DNA of 43,856 nt from Betaproteobacteria bacterium (GTDB taxonomy: Bacteria > Pseudomonadota > Gammaproteobacteria > Burkholderiales > Burkholderiaceae_C), in NCBI GenBank assembly GCA_009923315.1, contig RFTU01000013.1:1-43856 (forward strand). Direction: 5' to 3'. The notes under the pieces are model-generated. The model had not been told where the DNA came from, did not search any database, and worked only from the letters and a program-made list of their open reading frames with translations. The position numbers were made by a program, and so were the translations under genes. Below, one piece after another: positions 34,505-43,856 of the stretch; within the stretch, counting starts at the first letter, position 1; the number at the start of each line of letters is the position of its first letter.

Positions 34505-35305
34505 ATGACGCACCCCACCGACGCCCTGCCCATTCCCGACACGCAAAGTGAGCGCGACGAGCGCCACTTGGCGATACAGCGCGTGGGCGTGAAGGGGGTG
34601 CGCTACCCGCTGAAGGTGCGCGTGGCCGGCCAGGTGCAACAGACGGCTGCGGACTGGACACTGGACGTGGCGCTGCCGGCGGAGAAGAAGGGCACCCACA
34701 TGTCCCGCTTCGTGGCTTGGCTCAATGACCTGAACGCCAAGAGCGAGGCCCTGGATGCGCCAACGCTGGGCGCCGGTCTGGACGACATGCTGCAGCGCCT
34801 GACGGCCGAAGAAGGCCGAATCGAAGCCGCCTTCACCTTCTTCATCCAGAAGCGCGCCCCCGTGTCAGGCGTGGCAAGCCTGCTGGACTACCAAGGCCGT
34901 TGGGTGGCGCAACGCGTGGGCGGTCAAACCCAAATCTGGTGTGAAGTGGCCGTCCCAGTGAAGAGCCTGTGCCCGTGTTCGAAGGAAATCTCGGACTATG
35001 GCGCGCACAACCAGCGCTCGCAGGTCACCATCCGGGCCGAGGTGCGCGGGTCACTGGCGTGGGAAGACCTGGTGCGCATCGCCGAAGACAGTGCCTCCAG
35101 CGAAATCTGGCCCCTGCTCAAACGGCCCGATGAGAAGTGGATCACCGAGCGGGCTTACGAGAACCCCAAGTTCGTCGAGGACCTGGTGCGGGATGTGGCG
35201 CTGCGTTTGAACGCGCAACCCGGCGTAGGGGCCTACAGCGTGGAAGTCGAGAACTTCGAGAGCATCCACAACCATTCGGCGTTTGCCCGTATCGAGCGTC
35301 AGTGA
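34505..35305 (+). CDS. folE2: GTP cyclohydrolase IB
   Basis: FolE2 converts GTP to 7,8-dihydroneopterin triphosphate, the entry to folate and queuosine synthesis, and tolerates low zinc better than FolE1. The 266-residue product has the family core [25 protein letters not shown], with the metal/catalytic Cys and neighbouring Glu/His. [20 protein letters not shown] and [20 protein letters not shown] are also characteristic. I favour ATG 34505 ([12 protein letters not shown]...); ATG 34493 is also possible. Its 3' end overlaps polA on the opposite strand by 7 nt. Confidence 0.95.
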   Translation: MTHPTDALPIPDTQSERDERHLAIQRVGVKGVRYPLKVRVAGQVQQTAADWTLDVALPAEKKGTHMSRFVAWLNDLNAKSEALDAPTLGAGLDDMLQRLTAEEGRIEAAFTFFIQKRAPVSGVASLLDYQGRWVAQRVGGQTQIWCEVAVPVKSLCPCSKEISDYGAHNQRSQVTIRAEVRGSLAWEDLVRIAEDSASSEIWPLLKRPDEKWITERAYENPKFVEDLVRDVALRLNAQPGVGAYSVEVENFESIHNHSAFARIERQ

Positions 35306-38124
35306 GCCTGCTCCCAGTTGGGGCCCACGCCCACTTCGGCCAATAGCGGCACCTTGAGTTCGGCCACGCCGGCCATCAAACGCGGCAGGGCTTGCCGAGC
35401 CCAGTCAACCTCGGCGTCTGGCACCTCCAGCACCAGTTCATCATGCACCTGCATCACCATGCGGGTGGCGCGTTGCTCGTCGTCCAGTACCTTCTGAACG
35501 GCCATCATCGCCAACTTGATCAAGTCGGCCGCGGTGCCCTGCATCGGCGCGTTGATGGCCTGGCGTTCGGCGGCCGACCGTCGCGGGCCGCTGCCGCCGA
35601 GGATCTCGGGCAGGTACAAGCGGCGGCCGAAGACGGTTTCGACATAGCCGCGCTCGGCGGCGTGCGCCTTGGTTTCGTCCATGTAGCGCTTCACGCCGGC
35701 AAATCGCGCGAAGTAGCGGTCGATGTAGTCGCGTGCAGCCTTTTGTTCGATGCCCAGGTTGGAGGCCAAGCCGAAGGCGCCCATGCCGTAGATCAGACCG
35801 AAATTGATCACCTTGGCATAGCGCCGCTGTTCTGAGCTGACCTCCCCCAGCGGCACACCGAACACTTCACTGGCGGTGGCCTTGTGGACATCTTGACCCT
35901 CGGCAAAGGCACGCAGCAAACCCGGGTCTTCACTGATGTGGGCCATGATGCGCAATTCGATCTGCGAGTAGTCCGCACTCATCAGCACATGCCCCAGCGG
36001 GGCTATGAAGGCTTCACGGATGCGGCGACCTTCAGCGGTCCGGATGGGGATGTTCTGCAGGTTGGGCTCGTTGCTGGACAAGCGCCCCGTCACCGCCACT
36101 GCCTGCTGGTAGCTCGTGTGCACACGCCCCGTGCGCGGGTTGACCATCTGCGGCAGCTTATCGGTGTAGGTGCTCTTGAGCTTGGACAGGCTGCGGTGCT
36201 CCAGGAGCTTGGCCGGCAGCGGGTAGTCCGCAGCCAGCTCCTGCAGCACCTCCTCGTCGGTGGACGGGGCACCGGTGGCCGTCTTCTTCTTCACCGGCAG
36301 GCCCAAGCGGTTGAACAGGATTTCGCCGATCTGCTTGGGTGAACCCAGGTTGAAAGGCTGGCCGGCGATCGCATAGGCCTGCTGTTCAAGGGCCATGATC
36401 CGTTCGCCCAACTCGCGGCTTTGCTGCTGCAGCACGGCCGAATCCACCAGCACACCGTGGCGCTCCATGCGTTGCAGGATCACCGCGCAGGGCATCTCGA
36501 TGTCCTGGTAGACCTTGCGCAGGCCGGCCGCGCGCTCCAACTGCGGCCACAAAACCTGGTGCACGTGCAGCGTCATGTCGCTGTCTTCACCCGAATAGCG
36601 CGTGGCCTTTTCCAGGTCCACCTGTGAAAAGGGAATCTGGTGCACGCCCTTGCCACAAACCTCCTCATAGGACAAGCCGCGCCGCCGCAAGTGCCGCTCG
36701 GCCAAGCTTTCCAGGCTATGCGATCGGTGCGCCTCCAACACATAACTTTGCAGCAGGGTGTCGTGTACATAGCCGCGCACGGTGATGCCGGCGTTGGCCA
36801 TCACATGCAGGTCGTACTTGATGTTCTGGCCCACCTTGGCCGCGGCGTCATCTTCAAACCAGGGGCGCAGTTGTTCCAGCACCCAGGCCGCATCCAGTTG
36901 CACCGCCACCCCGGGGTAGTCGTGGTGCAGCGGGATGTAGGCCGCTTGGCCGGGCGTGACAGAAAAGCTCAGGCCCACCAAGCGCGCGGCCATCGGGTCC
37001 AAGGAATCGGTTTCGGTGTCGAAGGCCACCAGCGGCGCACTGCGGATCCGTTCCAGCCAGGTCTCCAACTGCTGCGCGGTGGTGACCGTTTCGTAGTGCA
37101 CCGGCTCGGCCAACGGGGGAATGGCCACGGGGTCGGCATCGATCGCACCGGCCCAGGGGCCGCGGTCACCTTGGGCCGATGCCGCGCTGCCGCCCCCCGC
37201 AGACGCTGGAGTGTTGGGCAACGCCGGCACCGGCACATTGCCCGTCCCTGTGACACCCTGCGCATCCAGTTCACGCAACCAGGTGCGAAACCCATAGCGT
37301 TGATAGAAGTCATGCAGTGCGGCCTGGTCCACTTCACGCAGCGCCAGGCGCTCCAAGGAGGGCCAGCCTTGCACCGAGGCGCTGAGATCGCAATCACATT
37401 TCACGGTGACCAGCCGCCGCCCCATGGGCAACCAATCCAGGGCCTTGCGCAAGTTATCTCCGGCCACGCCCTTGATGGAGGCCGCTGCCGCGATGACGCC
37501 GTCCAGGCTGCCGTATTCGGAAATCCACTTGGCTGCGGTCTTAGGACCCACCTTCTCAACGCCGGGCACGTTGTCCACGGCATCGCCCATGAGCGTGAGG
37601 TAATCGATGATGCGCTGTGGCGGCACGCCGAACTTGGCCAGCACACCCGCCTCATCCAGCGATTCATTGCTCATGGTGTTGACCAGACCCACATCGGGTG
37701 TCACCAACTGGGCCAGGTCCTTGTCTCCGGTAGAAATGAGCACGCGATGGCCGCTGGCTGAGGCCTGGCAGGCGATGGTGCCGATCACATCATCGGCCTC
37801 AATACCGCCCACCTGCAGCACCGGCCAACCCAGTAGGCGCACCACCTCATGGATGGGCTCGATCTGCTGCACCAGCGGCTCTGGCATGGGCGCGCGGTGG
37901 CCCTTGTAATCGGGATACCACTCGTCTCGGAAGGTGGGACCCGAGGCATCGAACACGCAAGCCGCATGCTCGGCCGGATAGTGGTCGCGCAGCCGCCGCA
38001 TCATCGCCACCATGCCGTGCACCGCTCCGGTGGGGAAGCCTGCGGGCGATCGCAGATCGGGCATCGCATGGTAGGCGCGATAGAGGTAGCTGGAGCCGTC
38101 CACCAGCAGCATCAAGGGTTTCAT
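35299..38124 (-). CDS. polA: DNA polymerase I
   Basis: PolA removes RNA primers and fills gaps. The 941-residue protein has three domains. The 5' nuclease (1-~290) contains [13 protein letters not shown] and [12 protein letters not shown]. The 3'-5' exonuclease has an intact DTETDS (Asp369, Glu371), so proofreading is likely functional, unlike Taq-type enzymes. The polymerase has motif A DYSQIELR and motif C VHDELV, with [16 protein letters not shown] as motif B. A Gly/Ala/Pro linker (~300-335) joins the nuclease and exonuclease domains. The start at 38124 is ATG; a -10-like TAAACT is 9 nt upstream. It converges with folE2. Confidence 0.98.
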   Translation of the reverse strand: MKPLMLLVDGSSYLYRAYHAMPDLRSPAGFPTGAVHGMVAMMRRLRDHYPAEHAACVFDASGPTFRDEWYPDYKGHRAPMPEPLVQQIEPIHEVVRLLGWPVLQVGGIEADDVIGTIACQASASGHRVLISTGDKDLAQLVTPDVGLVNTMSNESLDEAGVLAKFGVPPQRIIDYLTLMGDAVDNVPGVEKVGPKTAAKWISEYGSLDGVIAAAASIKGVAGDNLRKALDWLPMGRRLVTVKCDCDLSASVQGWPSLERLALREVDQAALHDFYQRYGFRTWLRELDAQGVTGTGNVPVPALPNTPASAGGGSAASAQGDRGPWAGAIDADPVAIPPLAEPVHYETVTTAQQLETWLERIRSAPLVAFDTETDSLDPMAARLVGLSFSVTPGQAAYIPLHHDYPGVAVQLDAAWVLEQLRPWFEDDAAAKVGQNIKYDLHVMANAGITVRGYVHDTLLQSYVLEAHRSHSLESLAERHLRRRGLSYEEVCGKGVHQIPFSQVDLEKATRYSGEDSDMTLHVHQVLWPQLERAAGLRKVYQDIEMPCAVILQRMERHGVLVDSAVLQQQSRELGERIMALEQQAYAIAGQPFNLGSPKQIGEILFNRLGLPVKKKTATGAPSTDEEVLQELAADYPLPAKLLEHRSLSKLKSTYTDKLPQMVNPRTGRVHTSYQQAVAVTGRLSSNEPNLQNIPIRTAEGRRIREAFIAPLGHVLMSADYSQIELRIMAHISEDPGLLRAFAEGQDVHKATASEVFGVPLGEVSSEQRRYAKVINFGLIYGMGAFGLASNLGIEQKAARDYIDRYFARFAGVKRYMDETKAHAAERGYVETVFGRRLYLPEILGGSGPRRSAAERQAINAPMQGTAADLIKLAMMAVQKVLDDEQRATRMVMQVHDELVLEVPDAEVDWARQALPRLMAGVAELKVPLLAEVGVGPNWEQAH

Positions 38125-38139
38125 AGAATGGGCAGTTTA
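38124..38139. promoter_or_regulatory. Overlapping divergent polA/thrB -10 elements
   Basis: Only 29 nt separate the two start codons. On the minus strand TAAACT (38139-38134) is 9 nt before the polA ATG. On the plus strand TAGAAT (38124-38129) overlaps the first base of the polA start codon and lies 24 nt before the thrB ATG. The two promoters would interfere physically. No -35 boxes are convincing, and the thrB -35 would fall inside polA. Confidence 0.3.
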
Positions 38140-38153
38140 CGCACCCCGCACCC

Positions 38154-39125
38154 ATGGCCGTCTTCACCGAGGTCTCCAACGAGGAGGCGCAGTCCTTCAT
38201 CGAGCCGCTGCAGCTTGGCCAGCTGGTGTCTCTTCGGGGTATTGGCGCCGGCATCGAGAACACGAACTACTTCGTGTCCACCGATGCCGGTGAATGGGTG
38301 CTGACGATCTTCGAGCGGCTCACCTTCGAACAGCTTCCCTTTTACCTGCGCCTGATGCAGCACCTGGCCTTGCGCGGGATCCCGGTTCCCCAACCGTGTG
38401 CCGATGCAAAGGGTGAGATTCTGTTTTCGCTCAAGGGCAAGCCCGCCGCCGTGGTCAACAAACTGCGCGGCGGACATCAGTTGGCCCCCGACGAACGCCA
38501 TTGCGCTCAGGTGGGCGCGATGCTCGCACGCATGCACCTGGAGGGAGCAGACTTCCCCATGGAACAGCCCAACCTCCGCGGATTGGCGTGGTGGGAGCAG
38601 ACCATTCCCCAAGTCCTGCCCTTCCTGGACACGTCAAGGTCCACGCTGCTGGAACATGAGTTGGCCTTCCAACGGCAACTGGCCTCGTCGGCGGCCTACC
38701 GAGAGTTGCCCCGCGGACCGGTGCACGCCGATCTGTTTCGCGACAATGTGATGTTCGATGGTCTGCCCGGTCACGAGACGCTCACGGCTTTTTTCGACTT
38801 CTACTTTGCCGGCGTAGACACCTGGCTGTTCGATCTGGCCGTGTGCCTAAACGACTGGTGCATCGACCTGTCCAACGGGGCTTTGGAGATCAACAGGGCC
38901 CAAGCCTTCGTCTCGGCCTATGAATCGGTTCGCCCCTTGAGACCCACTGAGCACCGCCTGCTTCCGGCGCTCATGCGTGCCGGGGCGCTGCGCTTCTGGG
39001 TGTCACGGCTGTGGGACTTCCACCTGCCCCGCGAAGCCGCCATGCTCAAGCCGCATGACCCAACGCACTTCGAGCGGGTGTTGCGCGCTCGGATCGATCA
39101 CCCCTGGCACGCGCTTGCAGCCTGA
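38154..39125 (+). CDS. thrB: Homoserine kinase, aminoglycoside-phosphotransferase fold
   Basis: This enzyme phosphorylates homoserine for threonine synthesis. It belongs to the APH/kinase-like fold (the ThrB type found in many beta- and alphaproteobacteria) and not the GHMP kinase of E. coli. The 323-residue protein has GAGIENTNYFVSTDAGEWVLTIFE at the nucleotide-binding lobe, the catalytic loop PVHADLFRDNVMFDG and the metal segment FFDFYFAGVDTWLFDLAVCLNDW. The family start MAVFTEVS is met at the ATG. It is divergent from polA, and threonine partners such as thrC and hom are absent from the window. Confidence 0.92.
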   Translation: MAVFTEVSNEEAQSFIEPLQLGQLVSLRGIGAGIENTNYFVSTDAGEWVLTIFERLTFEQLPFYLRLMQHLALRGIPVPQPCADAKGEILFSLKGKPAAVVNKLRGGHQLAPDERHCAQVGAMLARMHLEGADFPMEQPNLRGLAWWEQTIPQVLPFLDTSRSTLLEHELAFQRQLASSAAYRELPRGPVHADLFRDNVMFDGLPGHETLTAFFDFYFAGVDTWLFDLAVCLNDWCIDLSNGALEINRAQAFVSAYESVRPLRPTEHRLLPALMRAGALRFWVSRLWDFHLPREAAMLKPHDPTHFERVLRARIDHPWHALAA

Positions 39126-39144
39126 AACGGGCAAGATGGAACGC

Positions 39145-39999
39145 ATGAAGCTCGTCCTCAAGCCCGTGCAAGCCCGCCAAGGTCCGCAGTGGGTGCTGCA
39201 GGCCCTGAGGGTGTTTGCCCGCCAGCCATTGGGCTTGGCGGGTCTGTTCGGCACCTTCTTGTTCTTGGCCCTGGTGCTGATGTTGGTGCCGGTCTTGGGG
39301 GGCGTGTTGGTCTTGGCAGCAGTACCCCTCTTGGGCCTGGTCATGATGATGGGTACCGCTGCTGCGGTGCGCGGGCAGCGGGCCCTGCCAGGCCTTTACT
39401 TGGCGCCTTTTCGGACCGACTCTGAACGGCGGCGGCGGCTGCTGACCCTGTGTGCGGCGTATGGCCTGCTGTCCCTTCTGGTGCTGCTGCTGTCGGATGC
39501 CATCGACAACGGCAAGCTCCAGGAAATTCAGGAGCTCATGGCCGGGGGCCGAGACGACGCCAACACCCGTGAGCGGTTGCGAGTCCTGCTGTCCGACCCG
39601 CAACTCCTGGGCGGGCTGTATGCCCGTCTGGGTCTCACGCTGCTGCTGAGCATTCCCTTCTGGCACGCTCCGGCCCTGGTGTGGTGGGGTCAGCAGGGCG
39701 CTGCACAGGCGCTGTTCTCCTCCACGCTGGCCCTGTGGCGAAGCAAAGGCGCCTTCCTCGCTTACGTGTCCACGTGGGTGCTGCTGGTGGCCGCCATCGG
39801 GATACTGCTGGGCCTGGTGCTGCAGGTGCTGGGCTTGACCAGCCTGATGGGCGTCTTGGCCATGCCCCTGGGCTTGACGCTCAGCGTGTTGTTCTATGCC
39901 AGCCTGTACTTCATGTTCGTGCACACCTTCGGCACCGGAGACGACCAGGGCAGCCGTACGGACGAAGACGCACCCGATGAGATCAGTCCACCGGCGTGA
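39145..39999 (+). CDS. BPSS1780-family membrane protein
   Basis: The 284-residue protein starts MKLVLKPVQARQGPQWVLQALRVFARQPLGL and has about six membrane spans, with repeated Leu/Val/Gly-rich segments (FLFLALVLMLVPVLGG, LLSLLVLLLSDAID, TWVLLVAAIGILLGLVLQVLGL, VLFYASLYFMFVHTFG). This matches the uncharacterised BPSS1780 family of Burkholderiales, named from B. pseudomallei. It ends with an acidic cytoplasmic or periplasmic tail. No enzymatic motif is visible. ATG 39136 is an alternative start. It overlaps uvrD at the 3' end by 17 nt and follows thrB by 19 nt. Confidence 0.75.
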   Translation: MKLVLKPVQARQGPQWVLQALRVFARQPLGLAGLFGTFLFLALVLMLVPVLGGVLVLAAVPLLGLVMMMGTAAAVRGQRALPGLYLAPFRTDSERRRRLLTLCAAYGLLSLLVLLLSDAIDNGKLQEIQELMAGGRDDANTRERLRVLLSDPQLLGGLYARLGLTLLLSIPFWHAPALVWWGQQGAAQALFSSTLALWRSKGAFLAYVSTWVLLVAAIGILLGLVLQVLGLTSLMGVLAMPLGLTLSVLFYASLYFMFVHTFGTGDDQGSRTDEDAPDEISPPA

Positions 40000-42448
40000 G
40001 CTTGGCCACGCTCAAGGCGAGCCATTTCATGCCGTGACGGCCGAAACTCACCTGCGCGCGCGCATCGGTGCCGGATCCTTCCAGTGTGACGATCACCCCT
40101 TCGCCGAATTTGTTGTGGAACACGCCCTGACCCACGCGCAGCGGGCGCCCGTCAGTGCCGGCAGGCCCGTTGCTGTTGCGCAGGGCGCCACCAGGGGACG
40201 TGAGCGCCGAGCCCGAGCGGCTGCCGAGGTCGCCGGATCGGCCACCCTCCACCCGACCGGCGCCCACCATCGAGCCCAAGCCTGAACCGCGCGACCACGC
40301 GTCCTGATAAGCCTTGGCATAGCCCGATCCAAATCCCGCCGTGCGGGGCGTGAGCCACTTCAAGGCCTCCTCCGGTAACTCATCGAACCAACGGCTGCGC
40401 ACGTTGTAGCGGGTCTGCCCGTGCAATAGGCGGGTCTGGCTGAAGGTCAGGTACAAGCGCTGGCGCGCGCGGGTGATGGCCACATACATCAGACGCCGCT
40501 CCTCCTCCAGGCCGTCGGCATCGCTCATGGCGTTCTCATGCGGGAACAGACCCTCTTCCAGGCCGGTGATGAACACCGCATCAAACTCCAACCCCTTGGC
40601 GGCATGGATGGTCATCAACTGCACCGCGTCCTGTCCGGCCTCGGCCTGGTTGTCACCAGCCTCCAGCGAGGCATGGGTGAGAAAAGCCGCCAACGGACTC
40701 ATGATCTCGCCGGTTTCGGCGTCGGGCGTGACGTCCAATGCAGCTGGTGCGACTGCGCCTGGCTCATCCGGCGCGGCCAAGGTACCCGGTCCCAGCTCGT
40801 CGACCGGTAGGGCCACCGCATCGCGCCCAAAGCCTTCCTGTGTCACGAAGGCCTCGGCCGCGTTGACCAGTTCTTCCAGGTTCTCAATCCGGTCCGCGCC
40901 CTCTTTGTCGGTTCGGTAGAAATCGAGCAGCCCAGAATCGTGGAGCACATGCTCAATGATCTCGCGCAGCGTCAGGCCGCGCGTGGCGTCTCGAAGTCGG
41001 TCGATGATCTGCAGGAACGACGCCAGCTTCGTCCCTGGCGCTCCAACCAAGGCCCCGACACTTTGGGCCAGACTGCGCCCACTGACACGGGCCACATCCT
41101 GCAACTGCTCCACCGTGCGCGCGCCGATACCGCGTACCGGAAAGTTCACCACGCGCAGAAAGCTGGTGTCATCGTTGGGGTTCTCGATCAGGCGCAGGTA
41201 CGCCAAGGCATGCTTGACTTCGGCGCGCTCGAAAAAGCGAAGGCCGCCATACACGCGATAGGGAACCCCAGCATTGAACAGGGCACTTTCCATCACCCGG
41301 CTTTGCGCATTGCTGCGGTAGAGGATGGCCATCTCTCGCCGCTGGGTGCCGGCGCGGTGGAGTTGGCTGATTTCTTCCAGCACCCACTGCGCTTCTGCGT
41401 AATCGCTGGTCGCCTCGTGCACCCGGATCGGCTCTCCCAAGCCGGCGTCGGTTCGCAGGTTCTTGCCCAAGCGGCGTTCGTTGTGGGCGATCAGTTCATT
41501 GGCCGCATCCAGGATGTGACCCATGCTGCGGTAGTTCTGCTCGAGCTTGATGACCTGTTGGACGCGGTATTCGCGTTCGAAATCGCGCATGTTGCCCACC
41601 TGGGCACCACGGAAGGCGTAGATGCTCTGGTCGTCGTCACCCACGGCGAAGACGCCCTGCGGGCCGTAGACCGCGCCATCGGCCGACGCCTGGCCAGGTA
41701 GCGGGGCGAACATCTTGAGCCAGGCATATTGAAGCCGATTGGTATCTTGGAACTCGTCAACCAGAATGTGCCGAAAGCGTCGACGGTAGTGTTCGCGGAT
41801 GGCCGGTTGGTCACGCATGATCTCCACCGTGCGAAGCATCAATTCCGCGAAGTCCACCACGCCCTCGCGCGCGCACTGATCTTCGTAGGCGCGGTAGATG
41901 TCCACCAGCTTTTGGGTGTGCGCATCGCGGATGTCCACATCCCCAGGGCGAAGTCCGTCTTCCTTACTGGCCGCGATGAACCACGACACCTGCTTGGGCA
42001 CAAAGCGCTCTTCGTCCAGATTCATCGCCTTGATGACGCGCTTGATGGCCGAAACCGTGTCGGACGCATCCAGGATCTGAAAGCTCTGCGGCAGACCCGC
42101 GGCCTTCCAGTGCGCGCGCAAAAAGCGGTTGCACAGCCCATGGAAGGTGCCGATCCACATGCCGCGCACATTGACCGGCAGCATCGCTGACAGCCGCGTG
42201 AGCATCTCCTTGGCCGCCTTGTTGGTGAAGGTCACCGCCATCACACCGCCGGGGGACACCTGGGCGGTCTGCATCAGCCAGGCGATGCGCGTGGTCAATA
42301 CCCGGGTCTTGCCCGAACCCGCACCCGCCAAGATCAGGCAGGGCTGCGCCGGCAGCGTCACTGCGGCCAGTTGCTCGGGGTTCAACTGGTGCAGCAGAGG
42401 ATGAGCGGCCATGAAGTCCATGTATTCAGAAGAGGCAAATGTGGCCAT
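39983..42448 (-). CDS. uvrD: ATP-dependent DNA helicase UvrD/PcrA
   Basis: This superfamily-1A 3'-5' helicase acts in nucleotide-excision and mismatch repair. The 821-residue product has motif I GAGSGKT, Ia TFTNKAAKEM, motif II VDEFQDTN, motif III VGDDDQSIYAFRGA, motif IV LEQNYRS, and motifs V/VI LMTIHAAKGLEFDAVF and RRLMYVAITRARQ. The C-terminal ~100 residues form a Gly/Ser-rich linker and a Tudor-like end (VGQGVFHNKFGEGVIVTLEGSG), seen in UvrD/PcrA, where it contacts RNA polymerase. Several in-frame Met codons (42448, 42421, 42412) start without a clear ribosome site; I kept 42448. It converges with the BPSS1780-type gene. Confidence 0.96.
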   Translation of the reverse strand: MATFASSEYMDFMAAHPLLHQLNPEQLAAVTLPAQPCLILAGAGSGKTRVLTTRIAWLMQTAQVSPGGVMAVTFTNKAAKEMLTRLSAMLPVNVRGMWIGTFHGLCNRFLRAHWKAAGLPQSFQILDASDTVSAIKRVIKAMNLDEERFVPKQVSWFIAASKEDGLRPGDVDIRDAHTQKLVDIYRAYEDQCAREGVVDFAELMLRTVEIMRDQPAIREHYRRRFRHILVDEFQDTNRLQYAWLKMFAPLPGQASADGAVYGPQGVFAVGDDDQSIYAFRGAQVGNMRDFEREYRVQQVIKLEQNYRSMGHILDAANELIAHNERRLGKNLRTDAGLGEPIRVHEATSDYAEAQWVLEEISQLHRAGTQRREMAILYRSNAQSRVMESALFNAGVPYRVYGGLRFFERAEVKHALAYLRLIENPNDDTSFLRVVNFPVRGIGARTVEQLQDVARVSGRSLAQSVGALVGAPGTKLASFLQIIDRLRDATRGLTLREIIEHVLHDSGLLDFYRTDKEGADRIENLEELVNAAEAFVTQEGFGRDAVALPVDELGPGTLAAPDEPGAVAPAALDVTPDAETGEIMSPLAAFLTHASLEAGDNQAEAGQDAVQLMTIHAAKGLEFDAVFITGLEEGLFPHENAMSDADGLEEERRLMYVAITRARQRLYLTFSQTRLLHGQTRYNVRSRWFDELPEEALKWLTPRTAGFGSGYAKAYQDAWSRGSGLGSMVGAGRVEGGRSGDLGSRSGSALTSPGGALRNSNGPAGTDGRPLRVGQGVFHNKFGEGVIVTLEGSGTDARAQVSFGRHGMKWLALSVAKLTPVD

Positions 42449-42497
42449 TCAGGCAGGTGGAGTCGAGACGGTGGTTACCCCAGATTGAACGAACCAG

Positions 42498-42516
42498 CCC
42501 CGAACCGAAGGTGGGG
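42498..42516 (-). terminator. Weak hairpin after the S41 peptidase gene
   Basis: CCCC and ACC (42498-42506) can pair with GGT and GGGG (42510-42516) around GAA, with a bulge. It lies 3 nt past the S41 stop on the minus strand, in the 71-nt gap before uvrD. There is no T-run. I see nothing else in the gap. Confidence 0.2.
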
Positions 42517-42519
42517 TCA

Positions 42520-43856
42520 TCAAGGAACCATGACTCCGGGAAGCTCCACGCCGTCGCGGGCCGAAGCTGCCCTCAGCGTACGGATCAACAGCGGCTGCTG
42601 GTCGGTGCCCGAAGCCGCCGGGCAGCCCTGACCGCTGGCGTGACGAACCGCCGCAGCGATCAAGGGCTCTAAGGGGTCATCCATCGCTTTCGTAAAGTCT
42701 TCAGCGACACGGCAAGTGGCCGCAAATCCGTTGTAGTAGCCGCCCTCGCCCTTGGCGTTGACGGAGTCGAAGTTGACCAGACTGTAGGTCAGGCTGCAAT
42801 GTTCGCGCGGACGAAAGCCCACCGGCTTACCACAGGTGGTGGAGCCAATCTGCACCACCTCGATGCCCACACCGCGCAATCCAGCGATCATCTGCTCGCT
42901 GGCCGAGCAAGTACGCGGGCCCGAAAGGACATACGCCCGCCTCACGCCCGCCCAAGGCACCGGCGTACCGAAGCGGAAGGTGGAGTTGTTGGCCTGCAGT
43001 TGCGCGTTGTTGCGCAACACCGCATACACCTGACCATCGGCTTTGGAACCCGCAGCCATGGAAGCGATGCGTGCCCCAACGGCCACCGAGCCGCCGCCGT
43101 TGTATCGAAGATCGAAGACCACCTCCGCCACACCCTGGTCGCGGAACTGCTGGAAGTAACCTATCAGTTCCGGCTCAGCCAGCGTGATCATCGAGTTGAA
43201 TCGCACCAGGCCCATCTTGCGCCCATCGGATAACGCGAAGACCCGCCCCAACCGAACCGGCACCGCATCGTGCACCGACGCCGCCATGCGCACCGAGCGC
43301 ACGACACCGTTGCGCTCGAGTTGCAGCTCCAACTCCTGGCCGGCCTGCTGCGGCGTGAGCATCGAAAAGTCGAACTTGGCGATCGCGTCTTCAGCCGAGA
43401 TCTCGTTGAGTCGAAGCACCCGGTCACCGCGCTGTACGCCAACCATCCCCGCCGGTGAACCCGGAGTCACATCACGGATGTACAGCGGAAGATCGGGACG
43501 GCCCTGCACTTCCTGTCCGGCCACCGACAGGCCATAGGCCAGGGTCTTGCCTTCACCGTAGAACTGGTTGAATGACTCGGAGGTCTGGTAGTAACTGAAT
43601 CGGTCTGCCGGAATGCGTTCACTGCCCCTGAACAGCGAGGATGAAAAGTATTCGCGTAAGCCCCGTTCCGGCGCCGGATCGACGCCTGCGACGAGATCGT
43701 TGTAGAGGTACTGCGTACGAAACTGCTCGGCTAAAAAGGTGCGCCTGTCCAGGAGCATGCAGCCCGGCGTTTCCGGCAGGCCAGACAGCGGATCTGCCGT
43801 GAAGGCAGCAGCGTTGCCCGAAGAAGACGACGTGTTGCTGCCACCACCGCAGGCAC
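42520..43856 (-). CDS. S41-family (CTP/tail-specific-type) protease lipoprotein, N terminus cut by window edge
   Basis: Reading upstream of the internal Met codon at 43758, the frame stays open to the window end and begins ACGGGSNTSSSSGNAAA, a lipobox cysteine with a Gly/Ser linker, so this is a lipoprotein whose signal peptide lies beyond 43856. A PDZ-like domain follows (YIRDVTPGSPAGMVGVQRGDRVLRLNE). The S41 catalytic core has LRYNGGGSVAVGARIA, the nucleophile Ser in TCSASEQMIAGLRG and the Lys in GSTTCGKPVGF, the Ser-Lys dyad of C-terminal-processing proteases. Substrate and role are unknown; such proteases act in the envelope. An alternative start at 43758 is unlikely, as the frame continues with a good lipobox. 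Confidence 0.85.
   Translation of the reverse strand, partial: ACGGGSNTSSSSGNAAAFTADPLSGLPETPGCMLLDRRTFLAEQFRTQYLYNDLVAGVDPAPERGLREYFSSSLFRGSERIPADRFSYYQTSESFNQFYGEGKTLAYGLSVAGQEVQGRPDLPLYIRDVTPGSPAGMVGVQRGDRVLRLNEISAEDAIAKFDFSMLTPQQAGQELELQLERNGVVRSVRMAASVHDAVPVRLGRVFALSDGRKMGLVRFNSMITLAEPELIGYFQQFRDQGVAEVVFDLRYNGGGSVAVGARIASMAAGSKADGQVYAVLRNNAQLQANNSTFRFGTPVPWAGVRRAYVLSGPRTCSASEQMIAGLRGVGIEVVQIGSTTCGKPVGFRPREHCSLTYSLVNFDSVNAKGEGGYYNGFAATCRVAEDFTKAMDDPLEPLIAAAVRHASGQGCPAASGTDQQPLLIRTLRAASARDGVELPGVMVP

Overview
The window reads as a chromosomal piece of a high-GC betaproteobacterium, most likely Burkholderiales and close to Comamonadaceae. This rests on gene order (an ompA start divergent from gyrA, then gyrA-serC-pheA-tyrA-aroA/cmk-rpsA-ihfB-lapA-lapB), the aroA-cmk fusion, and the presence of DUF4254 and BPSS1780-type genes. 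Genus cannot be set from the sequence alone. Apart from the left end it is dense core genome. I see no insertion sequence, CRISPR array, tRNA or rRNA gene.

Left edge (1-~866). This is a different kind of DNA. It is markedly AT-richer and carries one reading frame, open from base 3, that encodes six tandem W-N-G...W-V-A-G / S-Y-D-G-x-x-W blades of a probable beta-propeller. At about 858-873 it changes abruptly into the bacterial genome, in the middle of an ompA gene of which only the first ~49 codons remain. An assembly chimera with a viral or other foreign sequence is the simplest reading; a real integration is the alternative.

Region 1259-13078 (+). gyrA, then the aromatic amino-acid and serine genes serC, pheA, tyrA and the aroA-cmk fusion, then rpsA, ihfB, lapA and lapB. 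Many genes overlap or nearly abut. Notable RNA-level structure lies in the gyrA-serC spacer and in the rpsA leader, which has four inverted repeats in about 140 nt.

Region 13143-19669. An LPS core/glycan cluster: waaC and a DUF4254 gene on the minus strand, divergent from a two-domain GT4-GT2 glycosyltransferase, an O-antigen-ligase-like membrane protein and a second GT9 (heptosyltransferase-like) enzyme, ending with a small helix-hairpin-helix protein. LapA/LapB next door control LPS synthesis, so the whole 11.6-19.2 kb block is envelope-related.

Region 19666-31144. Housekeeping genes in divergent and convergent pairs: dnaE, trhO, rlmB, a DUF1624 acyltransferase, a hotdog thioesterase, murB, yajQ, a ZIP metal transporter, a universal stress protein, and an apparent two-gene unit of a Rieske oxygenase and a sulfurtransferase whose substrate is unknown.

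Region 31305-43856. The xseB-ispA-dxs isoprenoid operon, folE2, polA, thrB, a BPSS1780-type membrane protein, uvrD, and an S41-peptidase lipoprotein cut by the right edge. Four of the convergent gene pairs in the window physically overlap at their 3' ends, leaving no room for conventional terminators.
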